From: Anastatus disparis
Taxonomy: Eukaryota > Arthropoda > Insecta > Hymenoptera > Eupelmidae
Reading direction: 5' to 3'
Assembly (NCBI GenBank): GCA_017163975.1
Contig: JAFFSR010000278.1
Span: forward strand, 1-64,000
Length of the DNA stretch: 64,000 nucleotides
Translations under genes and position numbers: made by a program
Shown: one piece after another, positions 1 through 12,625 of the stretch
Layout of the letters: each line of letters starts with the position of its first letter
Numbering within the stretch: position 1 is the first letter of the stretch
The notes under the pieces: model-generated
The model's database searches: none
What the model was told of the DNA's origin: nothing
The model's input: only the letters and a program-made list of their open reading frames with translations

Positions 1-207
1 ATAAATATTCTGAAATTTTTATGTATTATTAAGTTATTTGAATAATGTATATATGTAGAATGAAGAAAATTTTTTTGTGATTATATAAATTAACGATGGA
101 TAGGAAATGAAAAAATTAAAGCAATACATCTTTTCATTTTTTTTTTTGTTTTTATTTTTATTTAATATATATGGAAACAAAAATTATATTTACATAATAA
201 TTACAAA

Positions 208-1440
208 TCATAAGTTTATAATTTCATACTTGATACGTGGTTTGCCTGATTGCGCACATTCCACATCTTGAGGTTGCTTCAATTGTAACCTTTTACTTCT
301 TTCATCATGTTCTCGTATCGATATTTGAGTTAGAAGGAAGTATAAAGTTATTCTTGGATCCTGAAAACAAAATTAATAAAATTATTTTGTATAAGTAAAA
401 AAATTTTTTCCAAGTATATTTTTTAAAATAGTTTTTTACCTGTACGTGTTGACGAAGTCTCTTGAACTTCTTGTAACGCCTCTCATCAGCTGCTCTTTAT
501 TTTTTCAACGTTTTCTCAGCTGCAAACATAAATTTTAATTATTATAAATTTTTTTATAATTAAAAATTATTGTAAAAATCGAAAAGGAAATAAAAATAAA
601 TTGAAAACATGAAGAACAATACAATTTTTTATAATTATTATATTATAATCTTTTATAGTTAAAAATTATTATAAAAAATTAAAATAGAAATAAAATAAAA
701 CTTACTTTCCGCTTTTCTTTTTTGGATGTGGAAACTGCATCATTTGTAGTTTTTTGCACTTTTATTTGACTTCGTGTCCGATCCACTCGATGATGTGCGG
801 GAGCTCGAGCTCGAGCTTGAACTGCTCGAATTTGAACTGCTTGAGCTTGAACCGCTCGAGCTGGAACTCTCGAATTTGAACTGCTTGAGCTTGAACCGCT
901 CGAGCTGGAACTTCTCGAATTTGAACTATTCGAGCTTGAACCGCTCGAGCTTGAACTTGTGCCCGAACCACTCGATGATGATGTGTTTGAGCTTGAACGA
1001 GGATTCGACTTCGACCCTGATCTAGATTTCGACCTTGATTCCGATCTCGATCTCTGCGGTTGACATATCCCTTCATTTAATTGCTCCATAGCCGCAGTAG
1101 TTCGAAGTATTGGCACTGAAAAAGAAAAGTTGAAAATGAATTTTATTATTTATTATTATTTAAATCAATAAATAATTATAATAAAAAATAATTCTATTAT
1201 TCTCAAAAAAAAGTTAAAAATTAATTTTATTGGCAAATTTTAAAACAAATAATTATAATAAAAATAATTTTATTGTTCTCAAAAAATTTATTATACTCAA
1301 CTTACATGAATCCACCGCTTTCCATTGCCCATGATGCATAATCTAACATCATGATCAATGTAGGTCCATTATTGACGATCCATCTTATTTTTTTCTTGCA
1401 CTGTTTTTATACACTTATTTTGCTCCTCACACATTTTTCT
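208..1440 (-). pseudogene. Remnant of a Ser/Arg-rich multi-exon gene
   Basis: Four candidate exons read on the - strand: about 1306-1440, 706-1115, 440-519 and 208-360, each bounded by plausible GT/AG signals (for example GTAAGT after 706 and TTTGCAG before 519). The 706-1115 exon encodes an RS-like run (SRSESRSKSRSGSKS) followed by a long Ser-rich tract built from a GAGCTCGAGCTTGAAC-like tandem repeat. The next exons give a basic stretch ending ERRYKKFKRLRQHVQ and a tail DPRITLYFLLTQISIREHDE, stopping at TGA 208-210. The frame does not hold: joining the 706-1115 exon to 440-519 is off by one base, and the exon at 440-519 has an in-frame TAA. I do not recognise the family. The coherent exon ends suggest a real but decayed gene; a wrong splice choice is possible. 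Confidence 0.35.
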
Positions 1441-1872
1441 TCTAGTTTTTCTTTCTAATGTAGAAAACTCAAAGATGATCGGAGAACTGACGAGTTGCAG
1501 CTTGCAACAGGGTAATTATGTGAAAAACTGGGATTCTTATCTTTGCTATGATATAATGAAATAAAAATTTTACGATTGGTGGAAAAATTCCCCTAAAAAT
1601 AAATACCTCCCTTGAAAAAAATTTTTGTCCATTCAGCATTAGTCCTACATACGCCTAAATTATTATCTTATTGTTTTCTAAGGATCGAGACAGTAAATGA
1701 ATTTTATTTTAGATTATAAATCTCATTCCTGAGAATAAACGATCTTCTTTTTTCTCAGATAAATAATTTTATCATTAAATGATTTTTTTTTTGGTTTCCT
1801 CAAGAAAACCGTTAAACATTTATGACCGGAAATTTTAACAGAAGACGGAAGGGTTTCGTAAATTTTTTCATG
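1441..1872. other. AT-rich DNA, no gene seen
   Basis: No convincing coding exon or RNA gene. The last 80 bases contain a diverged partial copy of the tandem unit that begins at 1873. Confidence 0.4.
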
Positions 1873-2176
1873 ATATCATTTTCCTTTTCAAGATAAAGAG
1901 AATGCATCTGACTATTTTACTTATTAATTTTTTATGGTTTCCTAAAGAAAACTTTCGAACGTTCACAACCGAAAAATTGTATCTTTTCAGAGCATGAATT
2001 TTTTTTCAAGTTATCATTTCCTTTTCAAGATAAGAAGGAGAATGCATATGACAATTTTACTTATTAATTTTTTATGGTTTCCTAAAGAAAACTTTCGAAC
2101 GTTCACAACTGAAAAATTGTATCTTTCAGAGCATAAATTTTTTTCAAGTTATCATTTCCTTTTCAAGATAAAAAGA
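1873..2176. repeat. Tandem repeat, about 138-bp unit, 2.2 copies
   Basis: The phrase TATCATTTTCCTTTTCAAG begins a unit at about 1873, again at 2012 and again at 2150. The first two units are near-identical across the intervening sequence, including GGTTTCCTAAAGAAAACTTT and CGAACGTTCACAAC. The open frames here follow the repeat and are not taken as genes. Confidence 0.8.
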
Positions 2177-2632
2177 CTTTCATACACTTCCGATCATCTA
2201 TGATCGGAAAATTTTATCTTTTAACTGAGGATGGATAGGTCGCGTATATTTTTTTTAACGTACACCAGCAATTCAAAAGAAACCACAGAGTGGGCGGCCC
2301 TATTTTTTTTTCGGCTTAAAAATAACATGAGGGGGGGGGGGGGATCTATGTGCTTCAAAGTACACGCGGATACTAAATCACTGTCGAAAGAGAGGGGCAC
2401 TAAAAAACTTGAGAAAAGAGGAGGATCTATACGTACTTTGAGAAAAGGAAGGTGTTTTTAGAACCCATACATTTGCTTTGAAATACGTAGGGTACTGGAT
2501 CGCTTTGAAAAAGAGGGGAGTGATACAGTATGCCTGCATATGCTTTAGGTTACGTAGGATACTGTATCACTTTGGAGAGAGAGGGGGTGATACAGAATGA
2601 ACATGACACAGTATGCCTATAGCCTATCTACT
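2177..2632. repeat. Degenerate short repeats around GATACAGTATG
   Basis: The phrases 'ggatactgtatcactttgg', 'gtgatacagtatgcc' and 'acgtaggatactg' recur several times between 2460 and 2620, in both polarities and with runs of G. No gene is apparent. Confidence 0.45.
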
Positions 2633-3077
2633 CACGTGAAAATAATAATCTTTCTCTCATAGCATGGAAGCTTCCCGGAAGCTTTCATGCATGTGGAATA
2701 TTAGTGTAGAAGCTTCCTGGAAGCTTCCGTGCTATGTGGGTTGATATTAGTTTTGGAAAGTTTTGTATACATTTTTTTTAATAATGATAATTGTAAATGA
2801 AAAATCTTTTCGAATTATTTGCAAAATTATAAGTTTAGGTAAAGAAATTTCAAGAAAAATTTTGTTTTTATTAGAAAAAAACGACCAATTTTTAGTAGAT
2901 AAGTGTTTTAATAAAAACCAAATTATATTGTCAAAATATTTCTTCGAATTTCTTTACCTAAACTTATAATTTTGCAAATAATTCGAAAAGATTTTTCATT
3001 TACAATTATCATTATTTATAACAAATGTATACATAACTTTCCAAAACTGATATCAAAGTTATTATTATTTTCACGTG
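2633..3077. mobile_element. Foldback element, 445 bp, outer termini CACGTG
   Basis: The left arm (2633-2850) and right arm (2943-3077) are inverted copies. CACGTGAAAATAATAAT opens the left arm and its complement closes the right; GTTTTGGAAAGTTTTGTATAC and AAACTTATAATTTTGCAAAT are also mirrored. The left arm is longer only because a second small hairpin sits in it (2658-2736). No open frame of note; a MITE-type element. Confidence 0.8.
2658..2736. mobile_element. 79-bp hairpin inserted in one arm of the foldback
   Basis: It begins CATAGCATGGAAGCTTCC and ends GGAAGCTTCCGTGCTATG, near-perfect inverted termini of 18 bases with one mismatch. It also contains internal GGAAGCTTCC palindromes. The opposite arm lacks this stretch, so it arrived after the arms formed or was lost from one arm. 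Confidence 0.7.
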
Positions 3078-4289
3078 CTACCCTAGATTAGAAAAAGAAA
3101 CATATAATTTGGACCATAATTACTAGAGATATTGTTAATTTTCATATGTAATATGAATTTTAACTTTTGAAAATTTTTTTCCGTTCTTGCGTGAAGAAAA
3201 AGATACCACCGTGCGCATGCGCGCTGGCCGTTTATATACTGTTACCTGATATTCGCACTCAATGTGATGCACAACAAAATTTAGAAAAGATGATATATAT
3301 AAGAATAAAGTGGTTCTTATTTGTATACATTAATGCCGTTTTACCAATAAATAATTTATATCATAAACTGGCTAATAAACTTCGAAACGAGTTGAAATGT
3401 TTGAAAACTATGACGCAATTGTAAGTCAAAGTCAAAGCCATGTTACTCTTTACATTTTTACGACACAAAACTTTTAAATTAAAATTCAAATTAAAGATCT
3501 TGAAAAGACCTTTCTTTTCCATTTTATAAAATTAAAATATATTAAAAATTGGCTGAAATATATGAATTTATTTATAAGAATTAAAATTGTAAAATCGGAA
3601 AAACGCTAAAAAATAGTGCAAAAAAAATAAATAATAAAAATTTTTATAATCGTTTATGATTAAGATATCCTACCATTACATGCTCAAGAAGTTTGACATA
3701 TTTGCAATAATTATTGTTGACTTGGCATTAATTTGAATTTTCGACTTTTTTTTAATAAACAAATTAATTGTTGCTCTTCTTACGGGCCAAAACAGATCGG
3801 CTTGGAGAAGGATTAAAGACAATAGAAAATCTTTCTTTTCCCAAAGTTTCATCGAATTTTGAATAAAATATCTGTCTGTAACTTTAATTTGAAAAATTAT
3901 CCATTTTTTTCGGAAAACTTCATTTCCTGAGAAAATTTGAAAATTTTAGAAAATCGTACACCCATAGTCTTGAAGAAAATTCAATTCTGAACAACTTTTG
4001 TTTGAAAAAATTTCTTCTAGAGTCGAAAGCAGTGCAGTTACAAAAAGGAAATAGAGAAAAATCGATTTTTCCATCTTAATTTGTTTATAAACATTTTTCC
4101 ACAACTTTTTGAGATGGCGCACATCGATATTATACATTTTATCTATAATATATTTGTGAAAAAACTGGCCTGTAGCACGTTTTGCAGAAAAAGATTCTAA
4201 TTTGACTGAACTATGAGTGACTTTAATTTACCTACTTCAGAATACTATATTGAATATTAACGAAATTTAATATAGGACAGTAAATAATA
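3078..4289. other. AT-rich DNA, no gene supported
   Basis: The small open frames here (up to 85 codons) have no recognisable motif and AT-driven composition. I see no RNA gene and no clear repeat. Confidence 0.4.
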
Positions 4290-5097
4290 TTAATAATATT
4301 GGATCAATCATTGATACTCTAACAAATGCTCAAACGGCTATTTTAATACATTAATAAATTCATTGAATACAAACTGTACTAAAAAGTATATATATAGACG
4401 GTCCAGTCGGAAGTGGTAAAGGTACTTATTAAATACAATTATAACATATCTAAAAATTCATAGAATCAACTATTTAGTTGTATCATGAACAGGTACAGCG
4501 GCTAATTTATTACAAAACGGTATGACAGTACATACAGCATTTAAATTACAGTTGAACATATCTGAAGACACAATATGTAATATTAGTGCAAACAGCGAAA
4601 TAGGTAAAAAATGAAAAATGTATCAATTCTCATCTGGAATGAAATCACAATGATATCAAAATACGCTTTTAAAGCCGTCGATCGCATGTTTAAAGATGTA
4701 TGTGATAATAATTATCCGTTTGGAGGGAAAACATTTATCATATCAGGTGATTTTAGACAAACATTACCAATAATAAAACATGAAAATAGAACACAAATAG
4801 TAGAAAATTGTGCCAAAAAGCTATTTCCGGGAACATTTTCAATGTATGTCTTTGAAAAAATAAACGTTTATCGGAATCATATAATAAATTTTAAAATTGT
4901 TTACTAAATATAGGAAAAGGTAATTTTCATTCAAAATATGAAAACGAAAATGAAGTTATACGAATTTTAAAAGAAATATTGTCAAATATCCATCTGGTTG
5001 ATGAAATTTCCAAGTATAATATAAATATTATAAATTGTGACTATTACGAAAATATTATATTAGCACCGAAAAACGTAGATGTAACAGAAATGAATTA
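4290..5097 (+). pseudogene. Helitron-type PIF1 helicase, N-terminal half (broken)
   Basis: PIF1-family helicases unwind DNA, and in Helitrons they form the C-terminal half of the Rep/helicase protein. In order: TLTNAQTAIL at about 4315, Walker A DGPVGSGKGT (4396-4425), TGTAANLLQNGMTVHTAFKL (about 4490-4550), the Walker B region VSILIWNEITMISKYAFKAV (4620-4680), and PFGGKTFIISGDFRQTLPI (4715-4775). Similarity ends with ILAPKNVDVTEMN just before 5100. There are stops and frameshifts between motifs (TAA straight after Walker A; TGA before TGTAA), so it is dead. The matching C-terminal half lies at 31440-32015, beyond a large insertion. Confidence 0.88.
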
Positions 5098-5102
5098 ATA
5101 AA

Positions 5103-5905
5103 GAGTATGATAGGATAAGATAGGCGGAATGACACCCCTCGGGGATTTGGAATTTGGTTGCATGAATGGTCGACATATATCGAATAATGAATTTTAAGAT
5201 TATCAAACCCCCCCCCATCCCCCTTCCCCACCTCCAAAAAACGTGTTTTTTCATTAATTTTGGTTTTTGACACCTTAATTATTATTACCCAGTCTGGAAA
5301 AATTTTCACATAATTTTTGCATAAATACCCATAAAAAAAATGCTTACCTTGAATTTTTAACTGGGCGACCTAACCTAAAAAAGTTTCTAAAATCTTAAAA
5401 TCGCTCTAAAAACTCGCCATTTGAAGGTGTAAAAAAGATATTTGGTAAAAAGTTTTGAAAAAATGATCTTAAAATATAAGATACTTTTCAGATTTGTCGA
5501 CGTGGTGCGCCATATCTAAAAGTCGAAAACACTACTTTTTTAACGGTTTTTTAGTGTTTTTTTGCCACTTACGCCTCACTGCAGATAATATTAATAGACC
5601 TGATAGCATTTTTAAATTCTACGGTAAAAAATACGTCGAAAATATGCACTATACTTGCTAAAAATATTTTTATACTATTTACTAGAAATCAAAAACGAAG
5701 AAGTAGTCGGCCTTAAGCATGTCAGAAGTACTATCTTTTCTTCTATGGTGTTTGAACAGCCATTTGTAATCTTCTTATCATTGAATTATACATATTTTCT
5801 GTGTATTTTATCTTGTAGAATGTAGTGGTGCCATAAGTTTCACTTGAGCTAGCTTATGGAAGGGTCCAAAGAGCAAAAGATAATCTTTTCCGATTTTTTC
5901 AAAAG
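5103..5905 (+). repeat. Left terminal inverted repeat of the outer 26-kb nest
   Basis: Near-perfect inverted copy of 30630-31432. Open frames in this arm (5055-5309, 5808-5999) are mirrored in the other arm and do not look like genes. Confidence 0.85.
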
Positions 5906-6146
5906 TTTTCGCTTTATCTAATGTTAAAATTAAAAGATTTTTTTTTGTAAACGGTTTATAATCTCTACACATTAACCTTATAGATGATACATAAACCAAT
6001 TTTTTTGTGATAAAGTCAGAAATAAAATGGTAATAGATTAATTGTAATTATTAATTAATTTTTTATAAATAAGATCTTAAAGTTTTATCAATTGCAGAAA
6101 ATTATATAAAATTAAAATGTGTATGCAATGATATATATGTATATTA

Positions 6147-7172
6147 GACAGGTCGTTATTTCCCGAAACTTACTGAGCATCGCTCCCAACCCTTGGATCG
6201 ATGTGTTTATACTAAAAATTGAAAAAAGCAGCTGGAATACCTTGTAGGAATAGAGATTTAATCTTGCCGAATCGCAAAAACCGTATTTTTTATTGTTTTT
6301 TCTTATTTTTTTTTCTACATACAGCTAGACTAAAAAAAATTTTTTGAGACCCTCTTTCACACTCTTTCTATTGCCGCAAGTTAAAATAATATCTCATGGG
6401 GTGATTTTAAAGCCGAGAAAAATTTTTTTTCCGAATTGTTGCTCTTGAATTATTACAAAATTTTACTCAAACGGGTTTATTCTCGTGTATTTTAAGGTTA
6501 AAAGCACTTTATATTTTTTTTCATTCAAACAATTGACATGACTTTAAAGTAGGCTTAAAGATCTTCAATTTCCTTTTTTATAAAAGTTTCTAGGTGCTTC
6601 TGATACTGAGATTTGACCATTTGAATTCGATAGGAAATTCATAGAATAAAATCTGTAAACATCGTGAGCATGCAATTGACTATCAACTCCTCTGATCACA
6701 AATTCCGTTTCAGAGCACATAGAAACGGGCTAAGTAAAGCAAAATGAAGGTCTTAATTTAAACAAAAAAGTGGCGCTAGGTGTCTTTCGCACAGTCAGAG
6801 TTATGAAATTAGTAAATACTCATATAGGAATAATTTTCGTAAATATCTGTAAATATCTCTAAATAACTGTAAATAATTAATAAAAAGTATTGAGACTGAA
6901 ACATTAATAAAAGTTATTTATACTTATTTATTATTATTTACAATTATTTATAGTTATTTAGTTATTTACGATTACTAACTGATTTTAAAAGTTATTTACT
7001 ATTATTTACAAACACTTACAGTTACTTACTCTTAATTACTATTATTTACTATTATTTACAATTTTCAAAATTTTTAGATAAGTAAATAGTTTATTGTTAT
7101 TTATAATTATTTACGATGATTTACAGTTATTCATAGTTATTTACTTTCGTTGTCTTAGATAATTTTTCGGAA
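6147..7172 (+). repeat. Left ~1-kb TIR of the 8.4-kb element
   Basis: Inverted counterpart of 13554-14573 with only scattered mismatches. Both arms stop at the same phrase, TTAGATAATTTTTCG. Confidence 0.85.
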
Positions 7173-8019
7173 CGCATGTACACTTACCATTAAATTATTT
7201 TTTCCGAAGGTGTACCTAAAATGACAACGTCGCATATTTAGTCTATGGCGTAAGCGAACTATGAATTATACATTGAGTTTCGAATCATCAATCCTTGCAA
7301 CTTCGTCAATTGCACCCAGTTGGTAAAACGGCATCAAAATTTTTAATTATCCTGTCAAATTTATAATTATATAAAAAAGATGAATTTAAACTAAATTTTA
7401 ATTTGAATTATGCTGTGAAATATATAATTGTATAAAAAATGAATTGAAAATAAATTTTAATAATTATATATAATTATAAAATTAAAAAATAAAGCAAAAT
7501 TTGTTCTTTATTTAAAACTTCAAATAATATAACATCAAACTTGTATAATTTTTTATTATTAAAACTTTTGAGAAAATTTATGATTTTTCTAAAAATAATT
7601 AACTACATTAATTTCAATACAATTTAAATTTACAATTGTAATACATAAACTATGTTTTAATACAACTTTTATTTATTAAATGTATAAATATGCATATATC
7701 TGAAAGAAACATGATCTACAAATTTCATGCTTTAATAAACTTCTAATTTTACTATTATGAATCATTATACTAATTTTAATAAAGTTAGTATGACATAGTA
7801 AGTGCCTCTGAATATAATAGTTGACAGAACCATTGCTTTCAACATTTACATAATTTTATTTAATTATTTTTAATAAAATTTTACATAAATTAATGATTTA
7901 TAAAATTATTGTTGTAATTAATCAATTATGAATCAGAGTTATGTATACGGGCGCCATTAATAGCTATTTTAACAGCAGCATCAAAGCCCAGATCAACTTC
8001 AGTATCTGCAACTTATCGA
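7173..8019. other. AT-rich interior, no gene seen
   Basis: No recognisable coding motif or repeat; the expected upstream part of a Tc1 transposase is not visible here. Confidence 0.4.
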
Positions 8020-9014
8020 GGAGTTGAAAAACTGGGAAACAAGGAAACTGTAACTTCCTCGCTTGCAAACAGTTGAAGCAAGACATGCATCTCATTTCTT
8101 TCTATACGACTGCTTATTAATTAACTACTCAGTAAATAAATGGACTCGTTCCATTATGCTTCTGTTTAAATATCCTATCTTGTATCCGCAAGGATATAAA
8201 TTTTTACTGGATATAAATTTGACCCCTGAATCGTAAACTTTAAATTTCTTGACGAGTGTTTGTTATTACAGTATTCCAATATTTACATCTCCTCGATATA
8301 ATCAATACAGCATCCATGATTCTGTTAATGGCAAATAAAGGAATTTGACTCTATTTTACTCTGTTGGTAGCTTGCACCTGCTATCTAATCTTAGCAGCTT
8401 CAACATTATTTATGATTCCAAAACATAATTTATTTTTGAATATTAATTTTTAATTATTACAAATATTATACTTTTAGACATGATTTAATTAAAAAAAAGA
8501 CACGATCCATTAGTCATATGCTTTATAACACTTGAGAACGTTTGATTAAATTTGTAATATTTGTGAATAATAATTGTATTAGATGAAATAATGTTAGTTT
8601 TCTATGAATACTTGTTTACGTAATCAAAGCTTTTTATGATTTCATAATTTTATTAACTCATCGTCTACAATCAAATTTGAAATTAATTTCTTACTTATTG
8701 AACTTTTATTTTTATTTATTTATTGTGAATCCATAAAAGCTATTGGTATGAAATTCCATACTTACAATTAGAAATTAGTCGAAGAGTTGATAAACTGTAA
8801 AACAAGGGAACTGCAGCTTCTTCGCTTGCAAACAGTTGAAGCAAGACATGCACCTTATTTCTTTCTACAGGAATGCTTATTAATTAACTACTGAGTAAAT
8901 GAATGGAATCGTACCAGTATGCTTTTGTTTAAATATCCTATCTTGCATAGGGAAGGATATAAATTTTTACTGGATACCAATTTGACTGAACAAGGAAGAA
9001 TTTTAAACTTTAAA
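8020..9014. repeat. Direct repeat, ~245-bp unit at 8024-8270 and 8773-9014
   Basis: Both copies contain GCAAACAGTTGAAGCAAGAC, CTTATTAATTAACTACT and AAGGATATAAATTTTTACTG. The second copy is interrupted at 9014 by the palindrome, and its last part (CTTGACGAGTGTTTGTTAT) resumes at about 12629. Copy 1 therefore acts as an in-window empty site for that insertion. The short - frame at 8888-9088 lies over this repeat and is not taken as a gene. Confidence 0.75.
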
Positions 9015-9786
9015 GAGTACCCCCCGTTAAGATAGGTAAAATGCCCTCCCTCATATATTTTAAAAATAATATTTTTTCTTGTTTTCATAGTAATTAAGAT
9101 TAGGTTTTGTTATATTTATAGTTTCCTAACACATACCCTAACCTCAACATAACCTAAAAATCACTTTTTAATAAAATTTTTTTTATCTGGAAGGATGAAT
9201 GATATTAATCCCGCGAAAAACATATGACTAGGTCTTAGCACTCTCTTCAACTGTGATTTTTTGCGAGTCTAGAAAGCAGTTTTTCTAACCTAAAAATAAC
9301 ATTTAATTCATAAAATCTCCGTTACTTTGCTCTGGGAAGGGCTACAAGTAATTTTCTGGGCTTAAAATTTGTATTTTTAAAAACAAATAAAGTTTATGAT
9401 GACCGAAAATTCGATTCTGGCATGGCGCCATGGCGAAAAACTCGAAAAACCATTTTTTCATAGGTTTTCTGTCGATTATTGGTCTCTAGCATCTCACAAA
9501 TCATTTAAAAAAAAAAATAGCTTCATTGGATTCTACGTGAAAAAATACATTGAAAATGTGCATGATTACTTTAGGAATACTTGGATGCTGTTACAAAACA
9601 ATTAAAAAAATAAAATAATTCTAAAATTATTGCATAGCTACTTTGCGTCGTTGCTGCATTTTATGTTTTTATGACCTTGGTCATCTCTTTAGAGTCACAA
9701 AGCTACTATTCAATGTATTCATAGGCAAATGACGTCCACTATACGCGAAAAACAGAGACAAATACTAGACAGATAACTATAACTCC

Positions 9787-9854
<68 letters not shown>

Positions 9855-10227
9855 GAATAACTTGCTATCCCTCGTATATACATAAGGAATAGTGAGTAGT
9901 TCTTAGGAAACGCAAATTATCTTTCTTATACATAGATAAAAAACCAATGTTTATCTATTCCTGTAACTATTCTTTTTTAGTGTTCTTTTTTAGCTTGTAA
10001 GAGACCTAACATGTTTTCTGTCCTCCATAAATCACGAACTCGATAGATTTGAACAATTAAATGATTCCAATTAAGTTCCAAATTCAAAAATTAAAAGATC
10101 ATTATCTCTTTAGAGTCATAAAGCTACTATTCGATGTATTTACAGCCAAATTACGCCTATTGCACGCCAAAATAAGATTTTTAAACATAACTGAAGTAAC
10201 GGTCGTATCATCTGTCTTTTTGTATTA

Positions 10228-10749
10228 CAGTAGACTCTGGATACAAGAGAATCAACGGGCCTTCAGGAGAGGAATTTTCTTGAAAATTCTCTCATACAAA
10301 GAGTCCCCAACACGCTTGAGTCAAGAGTGATACCCACACCTACTGTTTTGTTGTGTGAGTTGTATCCTTCGAGCATATACTACTGGAGGAAGCCTCCCAG
10401 CTATTAACTGCGTCACAAGGCGAAGAGAGAAAAAGCCTCTATTTTGGTACGTGCTATCTCTCTCTCACTTCCTCAGTGGGGAACAGAAGCAGCCAATCAA
10501 ATCAGGCTAGAGGGAGACAGCACGTACCAAAATAGAGGCTTTCTCTCTCTTCACCTTGTAACGCTTGCTGCCATTCGGAGTCTTCCTCCAGTAGTATATG
10601 CTGGAAGGTTGTATCCAACATGCGTGTATATTCTGTCTCTCTCACTTTCATAGTGGTGGGATAACGCAAATACTTAGGCTCACGCCCATATTTAGAAGAA
10701 AGAGCTCGAAATCTCATATATCGCAATCTCTTATATCGAGAGATCACTG
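10228..10749 (+). mobile_element. Pogo-like MITE copy a, split by a hairpin
   Basis: Begins CAGTAGACTCTGGATACAAG and ends TTATATCGAGAGATCACTG. Without the 10362-10608 hairpin it is about 275 bp, the size of the intact copies at 11127-11399 and 17020-17292. CAGT termini are typical of pogo/Tigger relatives; the assignment is inferred. Confidence 0.65.
10362..10608. repeat. 247-bp hairpin inside the left arm of the palindrome
   Basis: CATATACTACTGGAGGAAG is mirrored by CTTCCTCCAGTAGTATATG, and TTTTGGTACGTGCT by AGCACGTACCAAAA. It is absent from the opposite arm. Small open frames here are by-products. Confidence 0.65.
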
Positions 10750-11037
10750 AATCATTAGAGAGACAAAGACGGAATAAGGTTTTAGTAACAATCGTGTTGG
10801 GTCTATAAATTCAAGCCTGAAAGTACACTTCTATGTAAGCATTTATATTCTTTGTTAGAACTGCCACAATTATGATTTGTCTTCAGGCCATTATACGCAA
10901 AAAATAGAGTAGCCACCGATATAAGAAATACATTGCTTCTACATATATGAGAATCAAGCGCGTTGTTTCTAGTAACAGCTCACTATTCTTTGTATATATA
11001 TATATATATATATATATGAGAAGCAATAGCTCACTAT

Positions 11038-11089
<52 letters not shown>

Positions 11090-11126
11090 ACTAAAACGTT
11101 ATTCCGTCTTTGTCTCTCTAATGATT

Positions 11127-11399
11127 CAGTGATCTCTCGATACAAGAGATTGCGATATAAGAGATTTCGAGCTCTTTCTCCTAAATATGGGCGTGAGCCT
11201 AAGTATTTGCGTTATCCCACCACTATGAAAGTGAGAGAGACAGAATATACACGCATGTTGGATACAACTCACACAACAAAACAGTAGGTGTGGGTATCAC
11301 TTTTGACTCGAGCGTGTTGGGGACTCTTTGTATGAGAGAATTTTCAAGAAAATTCCTCTCCTGAAGGCCCGTTGATTCTCTTGTATTCAGAGTCTACTG
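11127..11399 (-). mobile_element. Pogo-like MITE copy b, 273 bp
   Basis: Inverted relative to copy a, lying in the right arm of the palindrome. Termini CAGTGATCTCTCG and AGAGTCTACTG. Confidence 0.7.
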
Positions 11400-11771
11400 T
11401 AACACAAAAGACAGATGATACGACCGTTACTTCAGTTATGTTTAAAAATCTTATTTTGGCGTGCAATAGGCGTAATTTGGCTGTAAATACATCGAATAGT
11501 AGCTTTATGACTCTAAAGAGATAATGATCTTTTAATTTTTGAATGTGGAACTTAACTGGAATCATTTAATTGTTCAAATCTATCGAGTTCGTGATTTATG
11601 GAGGACAGAAAACATGTTAGGTCTCTTACAAGCTAAAAAAAGAACACTAAAAAGAATAGTTACAGAAATAGATAAACATTGGTTTTTTATCTATGTATAA
11701 GAAAAATAATTTGCGTTTCCTAAGAACAACTCACTATTCCTTATGTATATACGAGGGATAGCAAGTTATTC

Positions 11772-11845
<74 letters not shown>

Positions 11846-12625
11846 GGAGTTATAGTTATCTGTCTAGTATTTGTCTCTGTTTTTCGTGTACAGTGGACGT
11901 CATTTGCCTATGAATACATTGAATAGTAGCTTTGTGACTCTAAAGAGATGACCAAGGTCATAAAAACATAAAATGCAGCAACGACGCAAAGTAGCTATGC
12001 AATAATTTTAGAATTATTTTATTTTTTTAATTGTTTTGTAACAGCATCCAAGTATTCCTAAAGTAATCATGCACATTTTCAATGTATTTCTTCACGTAGA
12101 ATCCAATGAAGCTATTTTTTTTTTTTTTTTTCAAATGATTTGTGAGTTGCTAGAGACCAATAATCGACAGAAAACTTATGAAAAAATGATTTTTCGAGTT
12201 TTTCGCCATGGCGCCATGCCAGAATCGAATTTTTGGTCATCATAAACTTTATTTGTTTTTTAAAAATACAAATTTTAAGCCCAGAAAATTACTTGTAGCC
12301 TCTCCCAGAGCAAAGTTACGAAGATTTTATGATTTAAATGTTATTTTTAGGTTAGAAAAACTGCTTTCTAGGACTCGCAAAAATCACAGTTGAAGAGAGT
12401 GCTAAGACCTAGTCATATGTTTTTCGTGGATTAATATCATTTATCCTTCCAGATAAAAAAAATTTTATAAAAAAAGTGATTTTTAGGTTATTTTGAGGTT
12501 AGGGTATGTGTTAGGAAACTATAAATATAACAAAACCTAATCTTAATTAGTATAAAAACCAGAAAAAATATTAGTTTTAAAATATATGAGGGAGGGCATT
12601 TCACCTATCTTAACGGGGGGTACTC

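Larger units (their letters stand above)
9015..12625. mobile_element. 3.6-kb near-perfect palindromic element
   Basis: It starts GAGTACCCCCCGTTAAGATA and ends with the inverted counterpart TATCTTAACGGGGGGTACTC. Arms run about 9015-10361 plus 10609-10805 on the left and 11080-12625 on the right; the centre is (TA)n-rich. A 247-bp hairpin (10362-10608) interrupts only the left arm. (TA)n tracts at about 9785-9850 and 11776-11836 are mirrored. No plausible coding frame. The terminal sequence resembles that of the outer 26-kb element (AAAGAGTA, TAAGATAGG, AATG and CCCTC in the same order), so I infer it is a non-autonomous relative. Confidence 0.85.

Noticed and set aside
3167..3424. 85-codon + frame with a Cys-rich start
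   Set aside because: No splice context, no recognisable motif; AT-driven.
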